Below, in pieces: positions 29,418 through 39,212 of a stretch of 64,000 nucleotides of DNA. The position numbers and the translations under genes were made by a program. Location of the stretch: contig NZ_PQVH01000008.1 in the NCBI RefSeq assembly GCF_004661485.1, forward strand, positions 248,001 to 312,000, read 5' to 3'. The notes below the pieces were generated by a model. It worked only from the letters and a program-made list of their open reading frames with translations, was not told where the DNA came from and ran no database searches. Positions within the stretch are counted from its first letter, which is position 1, and every line of letters begins with the position of its first letter. Source of the DNA: Methylotenera oryzisoli. Its GTDB lineage: Bacteria; Pseudomonadota; Gammaproteobacteria; Burkholderiales; Methylophilaceae.

Positions 29418-31304
29418 TTAATGCACAGTGATATGCTGTGCGGATGTAGGTATATGTGCATCAACGCTACTGGACACTTGCGGGCTATACTCTTCTACCC
29501 AGCCAGATAACTCAAGCTTCATTTGAGCCTCATGACTACCATGCAAGCCTTCAATCCACACCAGCAAATTACTTACCCAGCTCAAATTAGCAGTTCTGGC
29601 TTGTGCAATTCGTAATTTTTCATGTGGCGTTGGCATGGTATGCTCATCATCGGCTAGTAATTCCTCATACAGTTTCTCACCTGGCCGCAACCCAACATAC
29701 TCGATTTTAATCTCATCGGCACTAAATCCAGATAACCTAATCATATCCAACGCTAAATCTGCAATCTTAACTGGCTCACCCATATCTAATACAAAAATCT
29801 CCCCACCTTTACCCATCAATCCGGCCTGCATCACTAACTGCGCGGCCTCTGGGATCGACATGAAATAACGGGTAATTTCCGGATGCGTAATTGTGATTGG
29901 GCCACCCTTAGCAATCTGTTCCCGAAACTTAGGAATCACACTACCACTGCTGCCTAATACGTTACCAAAACGCACGATCACAAAGCGCGTGCCCTTATCC
30001 CCTTGCAAACCCTGACACACCATTTCAGCCAAACGCTTACTTGCGCCCATCACGTTGGTTGGGTTCACCGCTTTATCGGTAGAAATTAAAACAAACTTAG
30101 CAACACCATTGTCTTTACAAGCTTTGGCAATCGTATGTGTGCCAATTACGTTGTTAGACAAGGCCTCCCAAACATTACCATTTTCCATCATCGGCACATG
30201 CTTATAGGCCGCAGCATGGAACACAACCGATGGCTGATACTGCGCTAATATGTGGTTCATTTGAACGCTATTTTTAACATCAGTAGTTAGGTAAATCAAT
30301 CTGGTGGGTAAACGTAATGGACTCAACTCCTGTTCTAGCTGATAGAGTGAGAATTCAGAAATATCGATACAAACCAATACATTAGGTTGATACTTTACAA
30401 TCTGGCGGCACAGTTCAGAGCCAATAGAACCACCAGCGCCACTCACCATGACAACCTTTTGATCAATCAGCATCTGCAAGCCTGAGCTATCAAGTTTCAC
30501 GGCATCACGACCAAGCAAATCTTCCACGTCTACCTTGCGAATTTGCGAAACACTGACCTTACCGCTCATCAAATCATCAATCGCGGGAACTGTCATCACC
30601 TCCAGTTCAAGTGCATTTGCCAGCTCAATGGCCTCTCTACGCTTTTGGTGATGCACTGATGGCATTGCAACAATGACATACTTAACGCTTAAATACCTGC
30701 TTACTGATGCTAGCTGCGCTATTGTGCCTCTAACTTTTACACCAAATATTTCACGGCCTTGCATGGTTAAATCATCATCTAACAACGCCACAACTCTCCA
30801 TTGCGTGCTACGAGCCAAGTCTTTTACCAATGCGATGGCAGCCTCACCGGCACCTAACACAATCACGGGCTCTCCTTGCTTTAGAGTCATACCATACAGC
30901 AAATGCTCTTTCCAAGCGCGGTAAGCAAAGCGGCTTCCGCCCATGAACAATATTAATAATAGTGGATCTAGCACTAACACCGAACGCGGGATCACAACAT
31001 CGGTTTTGAGCATAAAAAAGAATGCGGCCAACAGCACAGCGGCAGAGCTTACTGCTAAGAAGATACGCTTTAAGTCAGCAACACTGGCAAAGCGCCAAAC
31101 ACCACGATACAAGCCAAAGCCAATAAAAACGCCAACTTGCAACACAACCACCCACCCTAGAGTGAGCAACATTTCCGATGCAAAATCAGCAGGAACTGAA
31201 AAATTAAAGCGCAACAAATAAGCAACAACCCATGCGAATGCGGCTGCCACAATATCGTGAAATATCGCTAAAATAGTACGCGGATTTGTCATTGATTTTT
31301 TCAT
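29418..31304 (-). CDS. CapD/WbpM-family UDP-sugar 4,6-dehydratase
   Basis: Inner-membrane nucleotide-sugar enzyme, likely converting UDP-GlcNAc to a 4-keto-6-deoxy sugar for O-antigen or capsule. It is 628 aa. Four N-terminal membrane helices occupy about 1-125, then a first Rossmann domain (VIVLGAGEAA near 147) and a second catalytic SDR domain (VMVSGAGGSIGSELCR near 281). The active-site region is STDKAVNPTNVMGASK, where Met replaces the usual Tyr, as in WbpM/FlaA1-type enzymes. As in many O-antigen loci it closes the operon, after an initiating transferase gene. Confidence 0.92.
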   Translation of the reverse strand: MKKSMTNPRTILAIFHDIVAAAFAWVVAYLLRFNFSVPADFASEMLLTLGWVVVLQVGVFIGFGLYRGVWRFASVADLKRIFLAVSSAAVLLAAFFFMLKTDVVIPRSVLVLDPLLLILFMGGSRFAYRAWKEHLLYGMTLKQGEPVIVLGAGEAAIALVKDLARSTQWRVVALLDDDLTMQGREIFGVKVRGTIAQLASVSRYLSVKYVIVAMPSVHHQKRREAIELANALELEVMTVPAIDDLMSGKVSVSQIRKVDVEDLLGRDAVKLDSSGLQMLIDQKVVMVSGAGGSIGSELCRQIVKYQPNVLVCIDISEFSLYQLEQELSPLRLPTRLIYLTTDVKNSVQMNHILAQYQPSVVFHAAAYKHVPMMENGNVWEALSNNVIGTHTIAKACKDNGVAKFVLISTDKAVNPTNVMGASKRLAEMVCQGLQGDKGTRFVIVRFGNVLGSSGSVIPKFREQIAKGGPITITHPEITRYFMSIPEAAQLVMQAGLMGKGGEIFVLDMGEPVKIADLALDMIRLSGFSADEIKIEYVGLRPGEKLYEELLADDEHTMPTPHEKLRIAQARTANLSWVSNLLVWIEGLHGSHEAQMKLELSGWVEEYSPQVSSSVDAHIPTSAQHITVH

Positions 31305-31346
31305 TGATTAATTAATGTAACGCACACTTCCATGTGCCCTGCCATT

Positions 31347-31907
31347 CTAATGCTGAATGCCATCTCTTCTTAAAACTTTTACAAAAGTTAAAACAATAAT
31401 TTTCAGATCAAACCACAATGATTGCCTCTGCATATAAACCACATCTAAATTCACTTTATCAGGAATCGGCAATTCATCCCGTCCGTTTATTTGTGCCCAA
31501 CCAGTTAAGCCTGGTACTAGTGCATCCACACCATGCTGAGTACGTAAAGCGATTAAATCCTCTTGATTAAACAATGCAGGACGTGGCCCCACAAAGCTCA
31601 TATCCCCTTTCATAATACTCAGTAGTTGTGGTAACTCATCCAAACTAGATTTTCTTAAAAAAGAACCAATTGGGGTCAAAAACTGCTGGGGATTGTTAAG
31701 TAAGTGTGTAGCAACCGCTGGTGTATCAACCCTCATAGAGCGAAACTTAGGCATTTTAAAAATAACATTGTGGCGCCCTACCCGATCAGACCAATATAAA
31801 GCAGGGCCTTTTGAAGTAGCTCGCACCATTACCCAAACAACAAAAAATGGTAAAGACAAAATCAATGCTGCGATTAACGCTAAACATAAATCAAATAAAC
31901 GTTTCAT
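31347..31907 (-). CDS. Initiating sugar-phosphate transferase (PglC/WbpL-like role)
   Basis: Transfers a sugar 1-phosphate from a nucleotide sugar to undecaprenyl phosphate, the first step of glycan assembly. It is 186 aa, a minimal monotopic PGT of the bacterial sugar transferase family. One N-terminal membrane helix covers about 5-27. The motifs KMPKFRSMRV, SSLDELPQL with its catalytic D-E pair, GDMSFVGPRP and GLTGWAQINGR are all present. Located between an epimerase and the dehydratase gene, so the sugar is probably an N-acetyl-6-deoxyhexosamine, by inference. Confidence 0.92.
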   Translation of the reverse strand: MKRLFDLCLALIAALILSLPFFVVWVMVRATSKGPALYWSDRVGRHNVIFKMPKFRSMRVDTPAVATHLLNNPQQFLTPIGSFLRKSSLDELPQLLSIMKGDMSFVGPRPALFNQEDLIALRTQHGVDALVPGLTGWAQINGRDELPIPDKVNLDVVYMQRQSLWFDLKIIVLTFVKVLRRDGIQH

Positions 31908-32033
31908 TATTCATCAGTCAAATCGTTACGACAATATAAATCAGAGATTTCATGCCAACTTATAGCATAAACACCTCACATATCCTCAAGTTAAGCTTTT
32001 TAATAAGGCAAGGAGCACTAAACTACGAAGATT

Positions 32034-32978
32034 CTAGTTCTGTAAAGCTAAGGCGACCTCTTTAAGACCATCCTCTACAGTAAACTGTGGCTCCCAGCCA
32101 AGCAAATGACGGGTTTTAGTAATATCTACCTGTAAATTACCGCATAATCGTTGCACTAAGTCTCTTTTACCAAGCACTTTTGCAGCAAGCTCTAAAAAGC
32201 ACTGCGGTAATGGCAACAGCCTAGCCTTCACACCCAACGATTGCGCACATGCCTTTAATAGCTCCGTTGTGGAAAGATCATACCCATCAGAAACTAAAAA
32301 AACTTGATTTGCAGCTGATGGGTGATCAATACACTTTAAAATCAAACTAATCAAGTTACCAACATATACAAAGCTGCGCTTGTTATTAATCGCACCAAAA
32401 GGCAATGGAACACCGCGTCTAACAGCGCTCATCATACTGGCAAAGTTTGCTTTCACACCCTTACCATAGATCAAGGGCGGTCTGATAATCACCACCTCCA
32501 GCCCTGTTTCTTCAGCCAGCTTTAAAAGTCCCTGTTCGGCCTCACATTTTGAAATGCCATAAGCATCCTGCGGACTAGGTACATCTGATGCTGTAAAGGG
32601 TTTATTAACTTGCGTAAACTCACCATTTACTTTGATAGAACTTACAAAAATAAAGCGTTTAACACCGGCTTTAATTGCCTGACGCGCTAAGTTAAGCGTG
32701 CCATCCACATTTACTCTACGAAACTCAGCTAACGGATCCGATGCCTGATCATTCATCACATGTACGCGCGCAGCAAGATGAACCACTACATCAATTGCAC
32801 CAAGTGCTGCCGACCAGTCAGTGGCATCAGTTATATCACCAACTGTAACCATCTTAATATTTGTATAGAGACCACCTTGACTGCGCAAGGCGCCGACTAC
32901 ATCATACCGTCTCTCTAGTAAATCACTGATAAGCAATTTACCTACAAAACCATTTGCCCCTGTTACAAGAATACTCAT
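32034..32978 (-). CDS. NAD-dependent sugar epimerase/reductase (extended SDR)
   Basis: A 314-aa extended short-chain dehydrogenase. The NAD motif is VTGANGFVGKLL at about 5-16, the active-site serine is in FIFVSSIKVNG and the catalytic Tyr/Lys in YGISK. The best family match is the UDP-hexosamine 4-epimerase or 4-keto-reductase type (WbpV/Gne-like) that works with a WbpM-type dehydratase. The substrate cannot be fixed from sequence. The start overlaps the glycosyltransferase stop by four bases. Confidence 0.88.
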   Translation of the reverse strand: MSILVTGANGFVGKLLISDLLERRYDVVGALRSQGGLYTNIKMVTVGDITDATDWSAALGAIDVVVHLAARVHVMNDQASDPLAEFRRVNVDGTLNLARQAIKAGVKRFIFVSSIKVNGEFTQVNKPFTASDVPSPQDAYGISKCEAEQGLLKLAEETGLEVVIIRPPLIYGKGVKANFASMMSAVRRGVPLPFGAINNKRSFVYVGNLISLILKCIDHPSAANQVFLVSDGYDLSTTELLKACAQSLGVKARLLPLPQCFLELAAKVLGKRDLVQRLCGNLQVDITKTRHLLGWEPQFTVEDGLKEVALALQN

Positions 32979-33874
32979 CGCTTTAAAGGCAATATTAAAA
33001 ATAAAGCCAAAGCAACTCTATCACGCAAGCGCCTGCGTAGTTTAGTTACATTCAAAATTAACCAAAGCCTATCTGCCAAATTGTATCGTACAAGTTTTTG
33101 TATAGGTAAGGCATTGCTATAGCCTAAAATATTAGCGATTAATAAAGCCTGCTCGACCAACCAACCATCACGCAACTTTTTCCAACGTGCTAATTTGGCT
33201 TTTAATCCCACATTAGCGCCAACCACATTTTCAGCATGCTGACGGTATAACATATGTGGCCTAGGGTCTATAAACCATTTATATCCGCTAGACCTAGCAT
33301 AGGCATAAATAAACCAGTCATGTAGTGCGACTAGCTGGCATTTTTCTTCATTCTCAATTAAAAAACTTTGTAACTCTAAGGCAAGTTTTTTAGTTAACAC
33401 AAAAGTACAGCCAGGCCCTGCAGACTCAAACATATAATCATACTGCTGTTGTGGCTGGGCCTTATTGATTAGTTTTTGTTTGCCATTCGGCCAAAATGCC
33501 AAAACACTGCTGGAATAAGCAGCTATATTATTTTTTACAATCACTTGAATTGCACTGCCTAGTTTATCTTCCTGCCAAACATCATCCTGGTCAGAAAGTG
33601 CAACATAATCGATATACGTCAAATCTGTATCACGCAATAACCTAAAAAAATTAGCTGAGGCACTGCCATTCTTTTTCGTGGGAAGCAAGACTAGGTCAAC
33701 CTTAATGCCAGCATAGTTATTCAACAGTTGTTGAGTGCCATCCGTAGACCCATCATCAGAAACATTGACTACAACATCAACACCACTCTGATTTAGTATG
33801 CTGTCAATCTGGCTTGCCACCCAATCACCACCATTAAAAGTAGCTAATAAAACTTTGACATTAGATTTCATCAT
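32975..33874 (-). CDS. GT2-family glycosyltransferase
   Basis: A GT-A fold glycosyltransferase of about 299 aa with the N-terminal start VKVLLATFNGGDWVASQIDS, a VVVNVSDDGSTDGTQ loop and the metal-binding segment ALSDQDDVW. It resembles rhamnosyltransferase-like family 2 enzymes of O-antigen loci. The frame opens with a GTG at 33919, but the ATG at 33874 places the first strand at the normal position. The C-terminal part is basic and may contact the membrane. Acceptor and donor unknown. Confidence 0.85.
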   Translation of the reverse strand: MMKSNVKVLLATFNGGDWVASQIDSILNQSGVDVVVNVSDDGSTDGTQQLLNNYAGIKVDLVLLPTKKNGSASANFFRLLRDTDLTYIDYVALSDQDDVWQEDKLGSAIQVIVKNNIAAYSSSVLAFWPNGKQKLINKAQPQQQYDYMFESAGPGCTFVLTKKLALELQSFLIENEEKCQLVALHDWFIYAYARSSGYKWFIDPRPHMLYRQHAENVVGANVGLKAKLARWKKLRDGWLVEQALLIANILGYSNALPIQKLVRYNLADRLWLILNVTKLRRRLRDRVALALFLILPLKR

Positions 33875-33933
33875 TACTTGAATAGTAGTTAAATTAACAA
33901 AAAATTTAGAATGAAACACTCACTAATGACCAT

Positions 33934-34962
33934 CTACTTATACGCAACCAGAATCAACTCTTCCCCAGATAGAGGAGAAAAACGCTGGGCAACATTCAAA
34001 TAAAAGCCAGCGAGGTAGGAAAGGTAGCGAGAAGTACGGCTATGTGAACCTATGTTGCCATCATAGTTCTTCAATTTACTACTCATCAACCAAATAAAAA
34101 TAGCACTATAATTCTTTGAGATTACTTTAACATCTTGAAATCCAGCTGTTTTTGCAATACTAGCAAGCGAATTACTTTTAAAAAGATATAAATGCCTAGG
34201 GGGCTCAAGCCCACGCCAGTTTTCTTTAAACTTCTGGTGTAATTTTGAGCCTGCATTAGGCGTTATTGCAACAAGAAAACCTCCTGGCTTAATAACCCGA
34301 GCGCTCTCTTTCAACAAAGCAAAGGGATCAGAAACGTGTTCAATAACATTATTAGAAAATACAACATCAAAGCTACTGTCACTAAAGTTCTGAGCAAAGA
34401 TATCACCTTTGTGAACCAATAGCCCTTTACTAGCTGCAACATTAACAGCATTGTCATCAAAGTCTAAACCCTCTGCCTGCCATCCCCATTTTGTTAATAT
34501 ATCTAAAGTATCACCATTACCGCATCCCAATTCCAACAACTTACCCTTAGGCAACCCTTTTAAGTACACAAAAGGATAATCCATATAATCTTTGAAAACA
34601 TTTAACTTAGAAAGTAGTCGACCAAGAAATCTATAATACGAATTCGTTTGATCGTATAAAAAATCATAAATTGCCGCCTGATAGCCTAAGACTACCCTTG
34701 AAAAAAAACTACGTTCCTCATTGGGTCTATCGGTATGCGTATAGTAACTCTCATATATCTTATATAGATCCTCAGAAACCGGCATAGGATCTAGCCACAA
34801 CAAGCCACACTCAATGTTATTGCATTGTTTGATATTCCACTCACCCTTAGTGCCAAACAAACGATCATTCAGGGATTTATATAAGAAAAACCCTTCCGAC
34901 CCACAACAAATACAATTACTTTTAGTTTTTGTCTTAATTTCATTTTTCATTTTCATACTCAT
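33934..34962 (-). CDS. SAM-dependent methyltransferase with N-terminal zinc ribbon
   Basis: A 342-aa class I methyltransferase. The N-terminus carries a probable zinc site, with cysteines at 17, 19/20, 47 and 52. The SAM motif LLELGCGNGDTLDIL is near residue 147, followed by VVFSNNVIEHVSDP and a KPGGFLVAITPN strand. Proteins of this layout occur in surface-polysaccharide loci and may methylate a sugar or terminate a chain. It directly follows the flippase stop (34963) and precedes the GT2 gene. Strongly AT-rich. Confidence 0.82.
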   Translation of the reverse strand: MSMKMKNEIKTKTKSNCICCGSEGFFLYKSLNDRLFGTKGEWNIKQCNNIECGLLWLDPMPVSEDLYKIYESYYTHTDRPNEERSFFSRVVLGYQAAIYDFLYDQTNSYYRFLGRLLSKLNVFKDYMDYPFVYLKGLPKGKLLELGCGNGDTLDILTKWGWQAEGLDFDDNAVNVAASKGLLVHKGDIFAQNFSDSSFDVVFSNNVIEHVSDPFALLKESARVIKPGGFLVAITPNAGSKLHQKFKENWRGLEPPRHLYLFKSNSLASIAKTAGFQDVKVISKNYSAIFIWLMSSKLKNYDGNIGSHSRTSRYLSYLAGFYLNVAQRFSPLSGEELILVAYK

Positions 34963-36420
34963 TTACAAGCGCTTAAGCTCTTTTATCGACAAGCCGTCTT
35001 TAACTAATCTTTTCCAAACAATAAAACCATATATGAGTCCAGTGATTATTATTAAAGAAAATCTGAATATATAATTTTCAACCAATATGGGTAGCAATAT
35101 TGGTATAAGCCCGACACTAAGCGCCAACATTGGCATTTTAATTCTTGCATAATTAAGAGTATTCAGCTTGCCTACGGCATAAGCCATACCGACTGCATCA
35201 ACAGTAACTCGCAGGAACCAAGCAAGAGCTGCACCTTGTAATCCAAAAAGTTTCAACGCTACCCATAAAAAAATCCAATATGGCACTAATTCTGCAAGAT
35301 GTAGCTTTGCCGTCCAATCCGCTCTACCTGCACCTTGGATTTTTGCAAAAAGAATTTGAGTAACAGCGTTAACTAGCACACCAGCGGACAGCCATCTCAC
35401 TAAGTTTGAACCATTTAAAGAGAATTCAGTGCCAAGCCACAATGAAAGCCATTCATTTGAAAAGATGGAAATTATCAAAACAGCTGGGTATAAAAGAATT
35501 AATACGTAAACAATACCTTTATTGAGGATGTTTGCAGCAACACTAGGATTAACCTCCCATTCTTTAGCAAATATTGGAAATAAAACTCCAGTAAATGATG
35601 CTGGTATCAGCCACAACTTAGTCACTACTTCATATGGTGCTACATAATAACTTACTGCAGATGCTCCTAATAATGCTGCTATTAAAAAACGATCTAAATA
35701 AACCATTAACGGGCCAATGACATTACTTACAGACATCCATCCACCAAAAGCTAATAACTGTCTTAACCATTTATAATTAAATTTGGAAGATTTATTTTTC
35801 AAGAAATTAGAATTTCTAACCACGTATAAATGTAACAACCAACCAACCAATCTAACCAACACCAATGCCAATGCGGCGTACTCCAAGGAAGAACTATAAA
35901 AAGTAGCGATGTACGGACCTAAGAATGTCCCCATTCCTAGAACCAAGCGTATTAAGCTCGCCTGCTTAAAAAGATGCAATGCTTCCATCACACCACGCAA
36001 CGCTGCCGTATGCACAACGAATGGAATGGAGACTGAGACAATTGTAAATAAAGTAATCGTCTCTTGTTTGATTACCGAAGCATCAGAAAGAATTTTATTG
36101 ACTAGCCATGGGGCAATGACCCATAAAGCCGCCCCCCCTAATACTCCCAAACACCACATAATACGAAATGCAGTAAACGTTATTTCAACAGTTTCAGTTT
36201 CATCTAATTTTTTTGCTACCCTATCAGAAATCACTTGAGTTAATGCTCGCGACAACCCCATATCAAAAAGACTAAAATAACCAACTAAAGCCCATGAAAT
36301 AGCTAGAATACCAAAACGCTCAGTACCATATGCATGCACAATCAGAGGAAAGATAAATACGCCAACTAGGAGTGGTAGAACACCACTTAAAAAACTCCAA
36401 AGTATATTTTTCTTGATCAT
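34963..36420 (-). CDS. Polysaccharide flippase (Wzx/MATE-like)
   Basis: A 485-aa membrane protein with about 12-14 helices, fitting the Wzx-type oligosaccharide flippases that move lipid-linked repeat units across the inner membrane. The N-terminus reads NILWSFLSGVLPLLVGVFIFPL and a positively charged loop follows LSRALTQVISDRVAKK, both typical. No Wzy polymerase can be clearly named in the window; export may use a different scheme. AT-rich codon use compared with the nitrogen genes. Confidence 0.88.
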   Translation of the reverse strand: MIKKNILWSFLSGVLPLLVGVFIFPLIVHAYGTERFGILAISWALVGYFSLFDMGLSRALTQVISDRVAKKLDETETVEITFTAFRIMWCLGVLGGAALWVIAPWLVNKILSDASVIKQETITLFTIVSVSIPFVVHTAALRGVMEALHLFKQASLIRLVLGMGTFLGPYIATFYSSSLEYAALALVLVRLVGWLLHLYVVRNSNFLKNKSSKFNYKWLRQLLAFGGWMSVSNVIGPLMVYLDRFLIAALLGASAVSYYVAPYEVVTKLWLIPASFTGVLFPIFAKEWEVNPSVAANILNKGIVYVLILLYPAVLIISIFSNEWLSLWLGTEFSLNGSNLVRWLSAGVLVNAVTQILFAKIQGAGRADWTAKLHLAELVPYWIFLWVALKLFGLQGAALAWFLRVTVDAVGMAYAVGKLNTLNYARIKMPMLALSVGLIPILLPILVENYIFRFSLIIITGLIYGFIVWKRLVKDGLSIKELKRL

Positions 36421-36580
36421 GAGTTAATACTAACAATTATTAGGGCGTCTGTAGTTGAAGTCATTGATTTAATCTTAGATCTATCAAACGCTCTAGCACG
36501 TTGCACTTTTATGATAGTTTGTATCCGTATTCATTAATAGACATTTCTGTAATACAACTCATTAAATAAAAAACTAGCTC

Positions 36581-36982
36581 TCACCGAAATGACCAGCGTT
36601 TATGACCAATATAACTGGTAAATACAGGTACAACGACACCAACAATGTGAGAAATTTCAGGAATCATTTTTGTTACTCCTACCGAAGGTAGGAGATAATA
36701 TGCCAGCCCCATACTAATCAACCAAGTTTGTAATATTGCAACTAAATTTACAAGTATAAAAAAAGCAACTGACCGATGTAATGATTGTTGACTCTTATTA
36801 AACACAAATAATTTAGCAAGAATAAAAGCTGTAATCATCCCTGAAATATAGGCAAGTATGACTGAGGTGGAGAAGCTTAACCAATGATTATAAATAAACC
36901 TTGAAACTAAATTGACTATTGCAGCAAATCCACCAGTCACTAAGAACACTAAAAATTGACGTGATTTGAATAACTCGATCAC
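36581..36982 (-). CDS. GtrA-family membrane protein
   Basis: A 133-aa protein with four membrane helices: [55 protein letters not shown] and a last one around [15 protein letters not shown]. GtrA proteins are thought to flip or help handle polyprenyl-linked sugars. In mycobacteria a GtrA-like protein (Rv3789) belongs to the arabinan pathway, so its presence near a DprE1/DprE2-like pair is suggestive. The start overlaps the next upstream gene by four bases. Confidence 0.88.
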   Translation of the reverse strand: MIELFKSRQFLVFLVTGGFAAIVNLVSRFIYNHWLSFSTSVILAYISGMITAFILAKLFVFNKSQQSLHRSVAFFILVNLVAILQTWLISMGLAYYLLPSVGVTKMIPEISHIVGVVVPVFTSYIGHKRWSFR

Positions 36983-38271
36983 GAGATTGCTTCCTTTGCT
37001 ATTCTCCGTCCAAAATCAATACTTTCGGATATACCTCTGTCCTCAGGATAATAATAAGAAGTATCTGCAACCCATAACCCATCAACCGGCAAACTTACCG
37101 ATGGCAGATTATCAAGGTAACCTGGTTGGCAAATAGGCTGCGCATAACGATATCGGCTTGCACGTAGGTCAATAAAGTCATCGTCATTTAGCTCTGGATT
37201 GATCTTTTTCAAGTAACGTCTAACTTTATCAATAAAATTTTGATCAGGTTCAGAAAATTTTGGATGTTCACTCGGCATGTAAAAAGGCACATAAACAATA
37301 TGTTGATTGAGAGGCCTTAAATTAGTGTATTCAACCAAGCCAGGAATATCCATTTCAGGGTCATTTGTGTTTAACCAAAAATTCTCGGTTAATGCTTTCT
37401 TTAGCTTTACTATTACACACACTACAGCGATATTTTTGATTGCCTTAAACTTATCTAAAACACTGCTCGGCAAGTCTGGCATTACACGAGGCACAAAAGG
37501 CAAAGGGATGGTGCTAACAACTTTAGTGAAAGGCTCAAAATGACCAGAAATTTCGACACCTTGCACCTTGGCATCACCAATAACAACTTTGTTCACAGGA
37601 GAGCTTAACCGAACCTCCCCCCCATTTGCCTCAATGGCTAGCCGCATGGCACTGAGTAACGTTTCAGAACCGCCTTCCAAATATCCTAATTTTTCACGGA
37701 ATAAACTGTAGCGAGAGCGGCCTATCCGACGAATCCGGCTCCAAATCCATGCTGCAGATAGATTGCTCGTGTAATCATAAAATTTATAATCAAATAACCT
37801 ACGCCATAAAACCTCATAGGCTTCTTTACCTACCCAGCGTTTAATCCAGCCTGTTGCCTCAACATGGTCAAGCGGCTTCCAATCATTACGTTTTGTACAC
37901 AAAAAAGCATGTAAGCCATATCTAAATTTCGCGAAAAAGCTTAAGCCTTTAAACTTTAAAAGTGCTATTGGGTTCCCCCAAGCTTGAAGTTGACCTTGGT
38001 ACCAATATCCCATTTTAGTTTCTACCCAATGCATTTTATCGGCTATTTTCAGCTCGTCTAAAATTTTTAGAAATGCATGATCTGATATACAGTGAAAATG
38101 ATAATATCTTTCTATAGATAAACCAGAAAAATCAAAACCGGCTGTCATTCCACCGACCCTGTCATCAGCTTCAAAAACAACAGGATGATGCCCATCTTTT
38201 GCCAATTGATATGCAACTGCCAAACCCATTGGGCCTGCGCCCAGAACTGCAATACGCTCTTTCATCATCAA
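36979..38271 (-). CDS. FAD-dependent amine-oxidase/protoporphyrinogen-oxidase-like protein
   Basis: A 430-aa flavoprotein with the N-terminal FAD motif [18 protein letters not shown] and the follow-on [12 protein letters not shown]. The C-terminal FAD contact includes [20 protein letters not shown]. Homologues occur in polysaccharide loci, often beside GtrA genes, with unknown substrate. The fold is shared with UDP-galactopyranose mutase, so a sugar-modifying role is possible, but I see no specific mutase signature. Coupled by four-base overlaps on both sides. Confidence 0.78.
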   Translation of the reverse strand: MMMKERIAVLGAGPMGLAVAYQLAKDGHHPVVFEADDRVGGMTAGFDFSGLSIERYYHFHCISDHAFLKILDELKIADKMHWVETKMGYWYQGQLQAWGNPIALLKFKGLSFFAKFRYGLHAFLCTKRNDWKPLDHVEATGWIKRWVGKEAYEVLWRRLFDYKFYDYTSNLSAAWIWSRIRRIGRSRYSLFREKLGYLEGGSETLLSAMRLAIEANGGEVRLSSPVNKVVIGDAKVQGVEISGHFEPFTKVVSTIPLPFVPRVMPDLPSSVLDKFKAIKNIAVVCVIVKLKKALTENFWLNTNDPEMDIPGLVEYTNLRPLNQHIVYVPFYMPSEHPKFSEPDQNFIDKVRRYLKKINPELNDDDFIDLRASRYRYAQPICQPGYLDNLPSVSLPVDGLWVADTSYYYPEDRGISESIDFGRRIAKEAIS

Positions 38272-39212
38272 AACTCCAATGTTACATTGCTATAAACTGG
38301 ATGCGTATACGTTTCATTAATAGCGTCAGAAAATATTGTATATGGTACAGAAAAAATACCCGGCCAATCAATCACCTCAAACTCATCTTTTGCAATCAAT
38401 GCAGCAAGTTGCTGGGTTGTAAACGGTGGGTTCTTATCAAAAATACCCCAAATCCAGAGTAACGTGTAAAACAAAAAGTATGGAATTTTAACGATTAGTG
38501 TTTTTACATCTGTTACACGCTTAATTTCACGAATAATGTCAATGTAGTCTATTTGCTCATGCCCCGATATGTTGTAGATACCATTTAATGAATTATTCTC
38601 AATACAGCTCATAATGATGTTACAAAAATCACCAACATACAAAGGCTGGCGCATATAGCGGCCATGGCCAGGTATGGGGAAAACAGGGACTTTTTTCATG
38701 AAACGAGACAGCCAGCCGAGGTGTTTACGATCAAACCAACCAAACATCAGTGTTGGCCTTAAAATTGGACATGGAATATTGCTATTTAGCACAATAGTTT
38801 CTTGCTCTTTTTTTGTATTGGTATAGAAATCATTTGCATGCGACTCTACTACTGAAGAGCTAATATGAACAAGTCTTGGCACTTTATTTATTTTGATTGC
38901 ATTTAAAATTAATTTTGTAGTATCTATGTTGTTGCGAACAAATTCCTGGTAATTATTCCCACCAATCTGTGCCTGCAACATTACAACTACATCAGCATCA
39001 GTAAAATGCTCTTGCCAACGACCTTCTTCTGCTAAGTCCGCATACTCAACATGAATATCTGGTTGCATCTGTTTCAAAATTTCTAAATTGATACGATGTT
39101 TATCAAGAACTACTATATTTGTATAGCCCTTCTCTTTTAAACGCACCACCAAGTTCTGACCAACAAGTCCAGCGCCACCTGGCAATACAATTTTTTTACC
39201 CATTTTATTCAT
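38268..39212 (-). CDS. NAD-dependent epimerase/dehydratase
   Basis: A 314-aa extended SDR with the dinucleotide motif [12 protein letters not shown], the serine strand [11 protein letters not shown] and a YTNTK catalytic pair. A hydrophobic segment near residue 245 ([16 protein letters not shown]) is unusual for a soluble SDR and suggests membrane contact. Substrate unknown; likely a nucleotide- or lipid-linked sugar used by the locus. Overlaps both neighbours by four bases and is AT-rich. Confidence 0.8.
   Translation of the reverse strand: MNKMGKKIVLPGGAGLVGQNLVVRLKEKGYTNIVVLDKHRINLEILKQMQPDIHVEYADLAEEGRWQEHFTDADVVVMLQAQIGGNNYQEFVRNNIDTTKLILNAIKINKVPRLVHISSSVVESHANDFYTNTKKEQETIVLNSNIPCPILRPTLMFGWFDRKHLGWLSRFMKKVPVFPIPGHGRYMRQPLYVGDFCNIIMSCIENNSLNGIYNISGHEQIDYIDIIREIKRVTDVKTLIVKIPYFLFYTLLWIWGIFDKNPPFTTQQLAALIAKDEFEVIDWPGIFSVPYTIFSDAINETYTHPVYSNVTLEF

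Noticed and set aside
29423-29441. GCACAG/CTGTGC hairpin near the capD-like stop
   Set aside because: A six-base stem inside coding sequence with no T-run is too weak to call as a terminator.
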